Assembly (NCBI GenBank): GCA_015063135.1
Contig: SUTA01000009.1
Coordinates: 1 to 64,000 of the forward strand
DNA: 64,000 bases
Direction: 5' to 3'
Origin: Thermoplasmata archaeon
Lineage (GTDB): Archaea; Thermoplasmatota; Thermoplasmata; Methanomassiliicoccales; Methanomethylophilaceae
Shown here: positions 47,740-57,506 of the stretch, in pieces
Numbering within the stretch: position 1 is the stretch's first letter
Layout of the letters: each line of letters opens with the position of its first letter
Notes under the pieces: model-generated
Databases searched by the model: none
What the model saw: only the letters and a program-made list of their open reading frames with translations
Told to the model about the DNA's origin: nothing
Made by a program: the position numbers and the translations under genes

Positions 47740-48897
47740 ATGATCAGCAGAGACGAGGTTCTGGGCAATCTTGAGAGGTACGACCTCAAGAAGGCCAAGA
47801 TAGGCGTGGTCGCATCCCACTCCGCGCTCGACACCTGCGACGGGGCCATATCCGAGGGATTCCAGACCGTCGCCGTGTGCCAGCAGGGCAGGGACGCCAC
47901 ATTCTCCAAGTACTTCAAGTCCCAGAGGGACGCCAGCGGCAACATCGTCAGGGGAGTCGTGGACGAGCCCATGGTGCTGGACAAGTTCAGCAGCATCCTC
48001 AAGCCCGAGGTCCAGGACAGCCTGATGAAAAACAACGTCCTGTTCATCCCTAACAGGTCCTTCGTGTCCTACTGCGGGATCGACGCCGTGGAGAACGACT
48101 TCAAGGTGCCGATGGTCGGCAGCAGGAACCTGCTCCGCTCCGAGGAGAGGGGCGACGAGAGGGACTACTACTGGATCCTCGAGAAGGCCGGAATGCCGTT
48201 CCCCAAGAAGGTCGAGAAGCCCGAGGACATCGACGGCCTCACCATCATCAAGGTCCACCACAAGGTCAAGAAGCTCGAGAGGGGCTTCTTCACCGCCAAG
48301 GACTACGACCAGTTCGTCGAGAAGTCCACCGAGCTCATCAAGCAGGGCGTCATCGAGGAGGACTTCCTCAAGAGCGCCAGGATGGAGCAGTACATCATCG
48401 GGCCCGTGTTCAACCTGGACTTCTTCTACTCCCCGCTGGAGGAGAAGGGATCCAAGATCGAGCTCCTGGGCATCGACTGGAGGTTCGAGTCCTCCCTGGA
48501 CGGATACTGCAGGCTCCCCGGCAAGCAGCAGGTGGAGCTAGAGAACGACGGCATCATCCCCGAGTACACCGTGTGCGGCCACAACTCCGCCACCCTCAGG
48601 GAGTCCCTCCTGGACAAGGCCTTCGAGATGGCCGAGAAGTACGTCGCCGCATCCAAGAAGTACTACGACCCCGGCATCATCGGGCCCTTCTGCCTGCAGA
48701 CATGCGTGGACAAGGACCTGAACTTCTACATCTACGACGTCGCGCCCCGCATCGGAGGTGGCACCAACGTGCACATGAGCGTGGGCCACCCCTACGGCAA
48801 CGCCCTCTGGAGGAGAGAGATGTCCACAGGAAGGAGGCTCTCCATGGAGGTCCGCAGAGCCATCGAGCAGGAGCGCATAGAGGAGATCATCACATGA
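47740..48897 (+). CDS. purP: PurP-type ATP-grasp ligase (AICAR formylation)
   Basis: Formate-dependent formylation of AICAR in archaeal purine synthesis, or a close PurP paralogue. A 385-residue protein with VASHSALDTCDGAISEGFQTVAVC, KVHHKVKKLERGFF, DVAPRIGGGTNVHM and GHPYGNALWR. MISRDEV at 47740 is the start. It ends in TGA overlapping the next gene's ATG (ATGA). All arginines are AGG, CGC or AGA. Confidence 0.88.
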   Translation: MISRDEVLGNLERYDLKKAKIGVVASHSALDTCDGAISEGFQTVAVCQQGRDATFSKYFKSQRDASGNIVRGVVDEPMVLDKFSSILKPEVQDSLMKNNVLFIPNRSFVSYCGIDAVENDFKVPMVGSRNLLRSEERGDERDYYWILEKAGMPFPKKVEKPEDIDGLTIIKVHHKVKKLERGFFTAKDYDQFVEKSTELIKQGVIEEDFLKSARMEQYIIGPVFNLDFFYSPLEEKGSKIELLGIDWRFESSLDGYCRLPGKQQVELENDGIIPEYTVCGHNSATLRESLLDKAFEMAEKYVAASKKYYDPGIIGPFCLQTCVDKDLNFYIYDVAPRIGGGTNVHMSVGHPYGNALWRREMSTGRRLSMEVRRAIEQERIEEIIT

Positions 48898-49532
48898 AGT
48901 ACGCCTACGCAGCCATAGCAGCCGTCGCCATCATGGCGGCGGCATTCTGCCTGGTCCCCATGGCCGAGTCCGACGCCGCGGAGGCGTCCTGCTCGATCGG
49001 CCCCGCCCAGGCCGGGAGCTTCGACACCATGAACGGCGGGAAGATCACCATCGCGATCAACCACAACTCCTTCGAGTTCGACCTGAAGATCACCGTCACC
49101 GAGAGCGGCTCGACCTACAAGCACGTGGAGACCCAGACCATCGCGAAGGGCCAGGACGAGATCGTCATAAAGATGGGCGACATGGACAGCTCCGGCACCC
49201 ATACCATCACGATCGTCCTGGAGCCCGCCCCCGGGTCCGGCGCCACCCTGTCCTGGTACGAGCAGTCCATGTCGATCAAGGTCGGCAGCAACCCCCTGTC
49301 CAACTGGACCACCTACGCGATCATCATCGTCGCCGTGGCCCTGATTGCCATCGTCGCGTTCATCTTCATCCGCGGAAGCACCGAGAAGAAGGCCAAGGAG
49401 CAGACCATGACCTTCGAGGAACTCGAGGCCGAGAGGAAGGCCGAGATGGCCGCGAAGGCCGACAAGAAGGGCACCCAGCCCAAGGCCTCCTCCACCGAGA
49501 GGAAGAAGTACAAGGCCGGCAAGAAGGACTGA
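48894..49532 (+). CDS. Secreted/membrane protein with C-terminal anchor, unknown function
   Basis: A 212-residue protein with a signal peptide (residues 1-25), a beta-rich extracellular domain (FEFDLKITVTESGSTYKH) of about 110 residues, a transmembrane helix near residues 142-160 (YAIIIVAVALIAIVAFIFI), and a highly charged cytoplasmic tail rich in Lys and Glu. I recognise no family. It overlaps the purP stop by four bases. It shares the 'extracellular beta domain then membrane' layout with the two MscS genes downstream. It ends in TGA. Confidence 0.7.
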   Translation: MKYAYAAIAAVAIMAAAFCLVPMAESDAAEASCSIGPAQAGSFDTMNGGKITIAINHNSFEFDLKITVTESGSTYKHVETQTIAKGQDEIVIKMGDMDSSGTHTITIVLEPAPGSGATLSWYEQSMSIKVGSNPLSNWTTYAIIIVAVALIAIVAFIFIRGSTEKKAKEQTMTFEELEAERKAEMAAKADKKGTQPKASSTERKKYKAGKKD

Positions 49533-49546
49533 GCCAAACCCGTTCC

Positions 49547-49564
49547 AGGGGGCTCCGGCCCCCT
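49547..49564 (+). terminator. Hairpin after the 212-residue membrane protein gene
   Basis: AGGGGGC and GCCCCCT close a TCCG loop, 14 bases after the TGA. The rest of the gap to 49633 contains an A-rich leader but no gene. Confidence 0.6.
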
Positions 49565-49633
49565 CATCCCCCCTTCTGGCACCTGCGTCCCACGAACGCT
49601 GCGTTTTTCTACGTACAACCCGTTCCGATCGCC

Positions 49634-51217
49634 ATGAGAGGCCGTCTTGTCGCGCTGTTCGCAGCCGTGCTCTCGGTCGCCATGTTCTTGGCGCCGGCGC
49701 TGTGCGAGCCTGCGGACGCGATATCCGACGGCGACTACAGGGTGACCATACCCCAGTGGGAGGGGCCTGGCACCATCAATTACATCACCATAGGCAACGG
49801 GCACACGATGGATATCGTGGTCTACGTCGAGAACTTCACGGACCACTACATGGACGTCGATTTCGCCGGCGAAACCTATTACGACTACATCCACGGGAGC
49901 AGGATTGCGAACGTCACCCTGCCCCCCGCCGACGGCGAGACCGCATTGATGATCGAGGAGACCTTCGTCATCAGCGCGGACGAGACGGCTCCCGCCCGCG
50001 TCAACCTGGACCTCGACCTGGTCATAACCATCACGGACCTCTACGACGGGACATCCGAGAAGGTCGTGGTGATGTTCGAGGTCGAGGTGGTCAACGCGTT
50101 CGACCTGACCAGCTCCTTCAACAGGTTCTTCGGCATCATCCCCAACACCCTGCCGGCGCCGTTCAACACGTCGATGACGGCGTTCCTGGTCACCCTGGCG
50201 GCCTTCATAGGGATAGCCCTGCTGGCCGCCATGGCCCTGATGCCGGTATTCAGGAGATACACCTACATGGGGACCAGGTACAAGGGCTGGCGCCTGCTGT
50301 GGCCCCTGGGCCTGGCCACGGTATCAATATCCCTCCTGATCTTCACGCAGATAGGCCCCTGGATACTTGGGTACGACCTCACGACCACTGACGTCGTCGA
50401 GAGGGTCTGCACGGCGATCCTGGTCGTCATGCTGTTCGTGGCCGTGTGGAAGGGCTACTCCGCGGCGGTCTACGGCCTGCTGAGGAGGATAGACACCGAC
50501 GAGGGCTACAAGCAGAACACGCTGGGGCCGGTGCTCAGCTCCCTTGGCATGGTCGCCCTCTGGGGGGTCGGCGCGGCGATCATCCTGATCGTCATGGGCG
50601 TGGACCCCGTCAGCGTCCTGGTGAGCTCTAGCCTGATCACCCTCGGCGTCTCCATAGGAGCGAAGGATGTGCTGTCCAGGATGTTCAACGGGATCAACAT
50701 CATCCTATCGAAGAGGTTCAGAGTGGGGGACTTCATAACCGTCGGGGACCACCATTACTTCGTTAGGTACGTGGGCATCATGTACACCGAGCTATGGGGC
50801 AAGAAGAGGGACAGGGTGACGGTGGTGCCCAACAACACCATGGCGGAATTACCCGTCGAGGACAGCGAGATCTTCACGGACTCCTACGTATTCATGGTGG
50901 ATTTCACGGTGCCCTACGGGACGGACCTTAAGGCCCTGGAGGCGAAGGTACTGGAGTTCGCGAACGGCCTGGACTTCGTCAAGAAGGGCGAGGACATAGG
51001 GCCCTCGTTCAGGCTCCAGTCGTTCGATGATTCGGGGATCAGGGTGGCGCTCAAGGTCTGGAAGCCGTTCAATATCAGCGAGAAGCGGATCCGCAGGTTG
51101 TTGTACGAGATGTTGCAGAAGGAGGGCATCAATGTGCCCTACAGCAGGTTGGAGATCATGATAACAAACGGGGAGTCGGGGGATAGCATGGAATCGGATT
51201 GGAGGTCGAAGGAATGA
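49634..51217 (+). CDS. Mechanosensitive channel MscS family, with extracellular domain (copy 1)
   Basis: A 527-residue channel. Signal peptide (1-25), then an extracellular beta domain of about 160 residues (IGNGHTMDIVVYVENFTDHYMD), then SFNRFFGIIPNTLPAPF at the membrane border, four to five helices and the MscS core (SLITLGVSIGAKDVLSRMFNGINI, FRVGDFITVGD, VTVVPNNTMAE). Releases solutes on hypo-osmotic shock. It has a close tandem paralogue immediately downstream, coupled by ATGA. It ends in TGA. Confidence 0.88.
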   Translation: MRGRLVALFAAVLSVAMFLAPALCEPADAISDGDYRVTIPQWEGPGTINYITIGNGHTMDIVVYVENFTDHYMDVDFAGETYYDYIHGSRIANVTLPPADGETALMIEETFVISADETAPARVNLDLDLVITITDLYDGTSEKVVVMFEVEVVNAFDLTSSFNRFFGIIPNTLPAPFNTSMTAFLVTLAAFIGIALLAAMALMPVFRRYTYMGTRYKGWRLLWPLGLATVSISLLIFTQIGPWILGYDLTTTDVVERVCTAILVVMLFVAVWKGYSAAVYGLLRRIDTDEGYKQNTLGPVLSSLGMVALWGVGAAIILIVMGVDPVSVLVSSSLITLGVSIGAKDVLSRMFNGINIILSKRFRVGDFITVGDHHYFVRYVGIMYTELWGKKRDRVTVVPNNTMAELPVEDSEIFTDSYVFMVDFTVPYGTDLKALEAKVLEFANGLDFVKKGEDIGPSFRLQSFDDSGIRVALKVWKPFNISEKRIRRLLYEMLQKEGINVPYSRLEIMITNGESGDSMESDWRSKE

Positions 51218-52869
51218 GCGCTGTTTTTTCTACTGGCCGCGCGATACGCAGAGGGATGAACGCTAAGAGGGTCGCGATAGCGGCCGCAGTCATTATGGCA
51301 GCCATGTGCCTCGTACCTATGCTGGCGGAGGACGGCGAAGCCGTCACGGAAGACGACTTCAAGGTCTCCATGCCCCTCTGGTATACGGACGAGCCCAACC
51401 ACGTGACGATCGGCAACGGGCACTCCAAGTCATTCATCATCTACGTCCAGAACTTCAGCGAACATATCATGGACGTCGCTTTCATCAATTTGATTCTCGG
51501 CAATAATGTCAGCGGCTCCGAGATCCGGAACCTTACCCTGATGGGCGCCGGGGACCCGAACGGGGGCGACCTCCTCAAGGTGGAATACACCCTCAGCGTG
51601 GATGAGCTGTCGAGATCGTACAAGAGCGTAGTTGTCCGGCTGAACATCATGCTAACGGACCTGACGGACGACAGCACGAAGTCCAAGACGCTCATCTTCG
51701 ATGTCACCATCAAGTCCAGCTTCGACATGTCCGGCAGCTACAACAGGTTCTTCGGCATAATCCCCAACACCCTGCCGGCACCGTTCGACACCTCCGTCAC
51801 CCCGTTCGTCGTCACGCTGCTCGTCATCCTGGGCATCGCCGGCATAGTCATCAAGATGCTGATCCCCAGGCTCGGGGCGATGATGTCGGAGCACGCCACG
51901 GAGAAGACCACCAGGAGAGGAAAGATCCTGCTCACCCTGGGCGTCCTGATCATCGCCCTGATGATATTCATGGACCCGGGGCTGAAGATCCTGGGCATCA
52001 GCCTCGAATGGTACTACTACCTCGACAAGATCTCCCTCACGGTCCTGACTATAGTGCTGGCGGTGACCATATGGAAGATCTACATGATCGTGTCCGAGAG
52101 CATGCTCTACAGGCTCGGGAAGATCGAGGATTCCCGCGTGGACCTGACGCTGCTGCCTATCTTCGCCATGTTCGGTAAGCTGATCCTCTGGATCGGGGGC
52201 CTGGGGACCATCCTGCACCTGTACGGCATCGACCTGTCCGGGATACTGGTCAGCGCGGGCATCGTCACATTGGGCATCACGCTGGGCGCCCAGAGCGTCA
52301 TATCCCAGTTCTTCAGCGGCATGTCGCTGCTGCTCACCCGGCCGTTCAGCAGGGGCGAGTACATCGAGCTCAACGGCCAGACGTACATCGTCAGCAAGGT
52401 CAAGCTGATGTACACCGAGTTCTTCGGCGTCGACCAGGACCGCATCATCACCATGCCCAACAACGCCGTCGCTGCGGCGACCATCGTTAACCTGAGCAAG
52501 TACGACAGGGCCTACAGGCTGTACATCGGGTTCACGATCCCCTACGGCATCGACGTGGACAAGGCCGAGGAGGTCATGCTGCAGCTCGCCGAGGAGAGCG
52601 AGCACGTCGTGCACGACTACACCAAGTACAGGAAGCCCGCGGTGAGGCTGATAGATTTCCAGCCGTCCGGAGTGGAGCTGAGGCTCGAGGTCACCATCAA
52701 GGACTACGCCCGCATGAGGGTGATCCAGTCCGACCTCAAGAAGGAGCTCTACGTCAGGCTGGCCGAGAACGGCATCCACGCTCCGTACAACAGGCTGGAC
52801 GTCACCATCCTCAACTACGAGAGCGAGGGCAATCCCGGCAATGCCGAGCGCCCGGCTCCGGGAGAGTGA
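51214..52869 (+). CDS. Mechanosensitive channel MscS family, with extracellular domain (copy 2)
   Basis: A 551-residue paralogue of the preceding gene with the same layout: signal or anchor, extracellular domain (IGNGHSKSFIIYVQNFSEHIMD), the nearly identical YNRFFGIIPNTLPAPFDTS, and the pore helix GIVTLGITLGAQSVISQFFSGMSLL, then RGEYIELNG and ITMPNNAVAAA. The start at 51214 overlaps the upstream TGA; an internal ATG at 51256 is possible. A GC hairpin follows the TGA. Confidence 0.88.
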   Translation: MSAVFSTGRAIRRGMNAKRVAIAAAVIMAAMCLVPMLAEDGEAVTEDDFKVSMPLWYTDEPNHVTIGNGHSKSFIIYVQNFSEHIMDVAFINLILGNNVSGSEIRNLTLMGAGDPNGGDLLKVEYTLSVDELSRSYKSVVVRLNIMLTDLTDDSTKSKTLIFDVTIKSSFDMSGSYNRFFGIIPNTLPAPFDTSVTPFVVTLLVILGIAGIVIKMLIPRLGAMMSEHATEKTTRRGKILLTLGVLIIALMIFMDPGLKILGISLEWYYYLDKISLTVLTIVLAVTIWKIYMIVSESMLYRLGKIEDSRVDLTLLPIFAMFGKLILWIGGLGTILHLYGIDLSGILVSAGIVTLGITLGAQSVISQFFSGMSLLLTRPFSRGEYIELNGQTYIVSKVKLMYTEFFGVDQDRIITMPNNAVAAATIVNLSKYDRAYRLYIGFTIPYGIDVDKAEEVMLQLAEESEHVVHDYTKYRKPAVRLIDFQPSGVELRLEVTIKDYARMRVIQSDLKKELYVRLAENGIHAPYNRLDVTILNYESEGNPGNAERPAPGE

Positions 52870-52884
52870 AAACATTAAGCGGGA

Positions 52885-52904
52885 CCCGGGCCTCGCGGCC
52901 CGGG
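52885..52904. terminator. Bidirectional GC hairpin between MscS copy 2 and the small membrane gene
   Basis: CCCGGGCC and GGCCCGGG close a TCGC loop. It lies 15 bases after the MscS TGA and 18 bases after the opposing gene's CGA, so it can serve both convergent genes only if that CGA is their gene end. Confidence 0.6.
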
Positions 52905-52921
52905 ATCCCCGGGTTTACCAT

Positions 52922-53167
52922 TCGCACTTTGCGCTTCTTCAGGATGATTGCGGCGGCGATGGCGAGTATGACGACGGCGATGATTATCGCGACGTAGAGG
53001 ACGGTATTGCTGCCGGAACTGTCGCCCTGCGGTGAATCGTCCTCGACCATGTGCTCGATGGAATCGCCGGGGAAGAACTTCCCGCCGAGGTTCTCCACGA
53101 TGGGCTCCAGCTCCTTCCCGCTGGCATCGTAGAACACGTGATCTGGGAACGTTACCGCACACGGCAT
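52922..53167 (-). CDS. Small membrane-anchored hypothetical protein
   Basis: An 81-residue protein: an N-terminal soluble part (VFYDASGKELEPIVENLGGKFFPGD), a serine/glycine linker, and a C-terminal transmembrane helix (VLYVAIIIAVVILAIAAAIIL) with a basic KKRKV end. The frame ends at CGA (52922-52924); with the standard code it runs 36 residues through the terminator hairpin into the MscS gene. Family unknown. Confidence 0.65.
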
Positions 53168-53223
53168 GGCATGCGGTATTAATCAGTATGATGGCCGGTT
53201 CTCGGGTATTGGCGGTTATGCCA

Positions 53224-53721
53224 TCGGAGCCTCAGCTTGGGGTCCCTCAGGTCCAGCAGCGCCACCTGGCGCCTGTCCATGAAGAATCCCAGCTTCTTGT
53301 GCAGCATGATGGACGGGGCGTTGTCCTCCTGGATCATGCTGTGGACCACGGTGGCCCCCTGCTCCCTGCCGATGCGCGCGCACTCCCTCAGGAGCTTGAA
53401 CCCGATGGCGTTGCGGCGCATGTAGGGGTGGACGCCCATGTTCTCGATCCAGACGACGTTGGCCTCGTCGAAGACGTGGTGGAGCATCTGGGCGAAGATG
53501 AATCCGACGATCTCGCCGTCCTCCTCCGCCACCAGCGACAGCCCGCTGTCGAGGTACGCCTTGAAATGGTTCCTGCTGCTCGCGCCCAGGTTGTCCTTCC
53601 AGTCCTGCGGGAGGTCCTCCCACTTGTTCTCGAGGGTCTCGGCGAAGTACTCGCGGATGCAGGAGAGCTCCAGCTCCCTGACGGCCTCGACGTCCCTGAG
53701 GCGGACCGGGCGTATCTCCAT
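53224..53721 (-). CDS. GNAT family N-acetyltransferase (RimI-like)
   Basis: A 165-residue acetyltransferase. MEIRPVRLRDVEAVRELELSC, WIENMGVHPYMRRNAIGFKLL (acetyl-CoA loop variant) and LHKKLGFFMDRRQVALLDLRDP are the standard motifs of protein N-terminal or ribosomal acetyltransferases. It starts at 53721, two bases after the argS CGA. It ends PKLRL at CGA (53224-53226); the standard code would extend to 53179. Confidence 0.8.
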
Positions 53722-53723
53722 GA

Positions 53724-55484
53724 TCGCATCTCCTCGGGAGCGCCCATGCCCAGGCAGTCCAGGGTGTCGGCCAGGACGGTCCTGGCGCACTCCACCAGGG
53801 TCAGCCTCGCGTCCCTCTTGTCGGCCTCACCGAGCACGGAGACGTCGGCGTAGAACTTGTTGAACGCGGCGGCGACCTCGTGGGCGTACTCCGGGAGCAT
53901 GTGGACCTTCCTCATGTCGCCGGCGGCGGCGAGGACCTCGCCGTACCTGGACAGGGACTTGACGAGCGCGAGCTCGCTGGGGTGGGTGATCTTGGATGCG
54001 TCGGTGCACCTTTTGAAATCGCCGGCCTTCCTCATGACGCTGCAGGCCCTCGCGTGGGCGTACTGCAGGTACGGGCCGGAGTTGCCGTCGAAGCTGAGCG
54101 CGTCCTCCCACTTGAAGACGAACTGCTTCTCGGGCTGGACGCTGACGATGTTGTACCTGACCGCTCCGATGCCGACGATGCGGGCGATCTCCCTCATCCT
54201 CTCCTCGGGCATGTCGGAGCGGCGCTTCTTGATCTCCTGGTAGGCCCTCTCGACGGACTCGTCGATCAGGTCGTCCAGGTAGACGACGACCCCTTTCCTG
54301 GTGGACATCTTGCCCTCCGGCAGGGAGACGAACGCGTAGAACAGGGGCTCGGGCTGCTTGTCGGAACCCAGGATCTCGAGGACGGAGCAGAGCTGCTTGG
54401 ACCCGAGCTTCTGGTCTTCCCCAAGGACGTCGATGACCCTGTCCGCCCTGGTGAACTTGTCCAGGTGGTAGGCGATGTCCCTGGTGGTGTACAGGGTGGT
54501 CCCGTCGGACCTGGTGAAGGTGAACTTGGTGTTCTTGCCCTTGATTCCGAAGTCGGCGAGGTCGACGAACCAGGCGCCGTCCTCGGTCTCCCCGGCGTAC
54601 TTGGACTTCTTCAGGTCGGCCACGACCTTCTGGGCGGAGCCGTCGGCGATGTAGCCGGACTCCCAGGTGTACCTGTCGAGGGTGACGTTGATGGCGCCGA
54701 GGGTCTCCCTCAGGCCGCCGAGCATGATCTCGGCGGTGTGCCTCACGTCGGCGATGACGTTGGCATCCCCGGCCTCGAAGCCGCGGAGCATCTCGGAGAT
54801 CTCCCTCTGGACCTCTGGCTCGGCCTCCATCCTCTTGTTGGCCACGCGGTAGTTGGCCACGAGGCGGTGGTCGGTCTTGTCCCTCTCCTTCTCGTTCTGG
54901 CCGATGGTGCGGGCGTGCTCCTCCCTCTCCTCCTCGGCCTCCGCGTCGGAGACGTTGTTGACCCCCCAGGTCAGCACGACGACCTGCTTGCCCACATCGT
55001 TGACGTAGTACTCGGTGGTGACTTCGTGCCCGCACTTCTTCAGGCACCTGGCGAGTGTGTCGCCGATGATGGGGTTCCTGGCGCGGCCCACGTGGATGGG
55101 GCCGGTGGGGTTGGTCGACGTGTGCTCGACGTTGACCCTCTGCCCGGTCTTGGGATGGGACCCGTAGTCCCTCCCCTTGGAGACGATCTCCTCCATCACC
55201 GCCCCCACCATCGCGGAGGGGTCGATGTAGAAGTTGACGTAACCGTTGACGGCCTCGACGCGGGCGATGAGCCCGGCGGGCTGGATCCTGGATGCTATGG
55301 CGGAGGCGTACTCCATGGGGTTCTGCTTCGCCATCTTGGCCACGGGGAACAGCGCCATGGCGGCGTCCGCCCCCGACTTGCCGCTGACGTCCACGGGCAG
55401 CTTGGAGAGGTCGAAGCCGGTCTCGCCGACCGCGCCCTCCACGGCCCTGCGGACCTGAACAGTGAAATCGTCCATGACGGACAT
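53724..55484 (-). CDS. argS: Arginyl-tRNA synthetase
   Basis: Charges tRNA-Arg; 586 residues. NVEHTSTNPTGPIHVGRARNPIIGD contains the HIGH-type motif; GKMSTRKG is the KMSKS variant; the DALR-type anticodon domain (YAHARACSVMRK) ends in LGMGAPEEM, the usual archaeal ArgRS C-terminus (LGI-APERM-like). Directly after this terminal Met comes CGA (53724-53726). About 60 internal arginines contain no CGA. The start ATG overlaps the aRF1 terminator as CGATG. Under the standard code the ORF runs 112 residues into the GNAT gene. Confidence 0.95.
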
Positions 55485-56713
55485 CGGCTCACCTTGTACC
55501 TGAGTATGGCGGCGATCCCACCGAACGCCCTCATGAGCATGTCGCCCTCCTCGGAGTCCGGGGAGATGATCTCCACCTTTGTGTTGTACTCGTCCGCCTT
55601 CATGAAGAAGTCGTCGATGAGGTCCTCGTCCTTGATGACCTGCGCGTTGGCCTTGCACTCGGGGCACTGGATCCTCTCGTCCGCGTCGGGGACGGTCAGG
55701 TCGTGGGTGTGGCCGGAGGGGCACTGCACGGTGACCCTGCGCTTGTCCAGGGCCTCGGACAGCAGGAGCATGTCCACGGCGCCCATGTCCAGGGCGTTCC
55801 TGACCATGGCCTCGCCGTAGCAGGACAAGCCGCCGTCGGCCTTCCTGATCTCCCTGAAGAACCTCTGCATGTACTCCTTCTCCTCGGTCAGGCGCACGTC
55901 GACGATGATGCCCTTGGCGTTGTCGACCAGCTCCCTGAGGCCGGACTCGTCGGTGTAGCCCGTGTCCACGAGGGGGGAGATGACCTTCTTCCTGAGCTCG
56001 TGGTGCAGGTACTCCTCCTTGACGAAGAAGTCCTTGGTGGCTCCGGGTCCTCCGACGAGGATGCCGATGAGCTCGGGGCGGTTGAGGAAGACCTCCGTGG
56101 CGTTGTCGGCGACCTTCTTGAAGAACTCGTGGGCGGCAATCTCGATCAGCCTCTCGAAACGGACGGACGACTGACCTCCCTGGTGGTGCTTGGAGGGGAC
56201 CAGGGAGTCGAAGTGCTTCAGCACCTGTATCCTGCTGCCGCTGAGGATGCCGAGGGTGGCCTCGGACCTGTCGATGGTGATCAGGCCGTAGCTCCTCTTG
56301 TCCAGGAGCATGGCGTCGAGGGGATCGGTGAAGAAGGTGGAGTCGCACCTGTACATGAACGCGGTGATGGCCTCGGGGGGGTTGATGACGTACTGGACCA
56401 TCTTGGTCTGGTCGCCTGCGCGGGGGACCTCGCCGCAGAAGATGACCACGCCGTTCGCCGGGGGCGCCTTGTAGGTCTTGAGGCGGGCGGCGATGGAGTC
56501 GATGGCGCTCTGGACGTGGTTCATGGTCGTCTTCGACTTGATGTTGGATGCCTGAGACTGCTCGTTCCTGAGGTAGGCCATGACCTCGGAGATCTGCTTG
56601 TTCTCCGGGACGTAGACCGAGATCAGCTCGGTCCCGCGCCCCCTGTAGGATGTGATCTCCTGCATCGCCTTCTTGAAGTCGTATTTCGCCCTGTCCGCAT
56701 CGTTCTCTGCCAT
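55484..56713 (-). CDS. prf1: Peptide chain release factor aRF1
   Basis: Recognises stop codons and triggers peptide release; 409 residues. Domain 1 has GRGTELISVYVP, QASNIKSKTT (NIKS) and YRCDSTF (YxCxxxF); domain 2 has the catalytic KHHQGGQSSVRFERL (GGQ); domain 3 has a CPSGH, CPECK zinc region and FGGIAAILRY. All decoding motifs look ordinary, so no obvious change explains CGA recognition. Its own terminator is CGA (55484-55486) after RYKVS, overlapping the argS ATG. With the standard code it would run to 55295. Divergent from pyrH. Confidence 0.95.
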
Positions 56714-56752
56714 GGGTCCCCTCTCCTTATATGCGGACGCGACTGCGCGCCC

Positions 56753-56763
56753 GTATATAAGTA
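56753..56763 (-). promoter_or_regulatory. TATA box of the prf1-argS operon
   Basis: On the minus strand TACTTATATAC lies about 40-50 bases before the prf1 ATG (56713). Confidence 0.5.
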
Positions 56764-56786
56764 TAACTTTAACGGAAGGGCAATCC

Positions 56787-56793
56787 TTTATAC
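56787..56793 (+). promoter_or_regulatory. TATA box of pyrH
   Basis: TTTATAC about 30 bases before the pyrH ATG (56823); leader very short or absent. Confidence 0.45.
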
Positions 56794-56822
56794 GGTTGAA
56801 GCCGTCTGGACGGACAGGTGTT

Positions 56823-57506
56823 ATGACGGACAGCGTGGTTGTTTCGATAGGCGGCTCTATTCTCATTCCCGGCGATAACGATGCGGAGTACATCGGCAAG
56901 CTGGCCAAGATGCTCAAGGAGGTCTCGGAGGAGGTCTCGGTGTCAGTGGTCGTGGGAGGGGGGAAGACCGCCAGGTACTACGCGTCCAACGCCGCGGAGC
57001 TCGGCGGCTCCATGTTCGACCAGGACATCCTTGGGATCGAGGCCACCCGCCTGAACGCCCAGCTGCTGTCCCTGGCGCTCGGGGACATGCCCAAGAGGGT
57101 GCCCGAGACCGTGGAGCAGTTCGTGGAGGCCCGCAGGACGAGGACGATCCCCGTCATGGGCGGGACCGAGCCCGGTCACACCACGGATGCCGTCTCAGCG
57201 ATGATAGCCAAGGCGATCAAGGCCGACAGGGTGGTCAACGCCACCTCCGTGGACGCCGTCTACACCGACGACCCCAGGAAGAACCCCGGCGCGAAGAGGA
57301 TCGAGAGGATGACCATCGACGAGCTCGGGGACATCGTCTACAAGGAGCACGGAGCGTCCAAATCCAGCGTCTTCGACCCCATGGGGGTCGGGATCGCGAA
57401 GGAGAACAGGATCGATATCCTGATGGTGGACGGCAGGAACCTCGAGGAGCTCAGGAAGGCCATCCTGGGACAGCCCTTCAGCGGGACCTTCGTCGACTCT
57501 CACCGA
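56823..57506 (+). CDS. pyrH: Uridylate kinase, archaeal type
   Basis: UMP to UDP; 227 residues of the amino-acid-kinase fold. VSIGGSILIPGDN, VVVGGGKTARYYAS, IPVMGGTEPGHTTDAVSAM and NATSVDAVYTDDPRKNPGAKR match archaeal PyrH. It ends GTFVDSH at CGA (57504-57506). It converges on dtd2, which also ends at CGA, with a 14-base overlap. Under the standard code it would run 47 residues antisense to dtd2. Confidence 0.93.
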
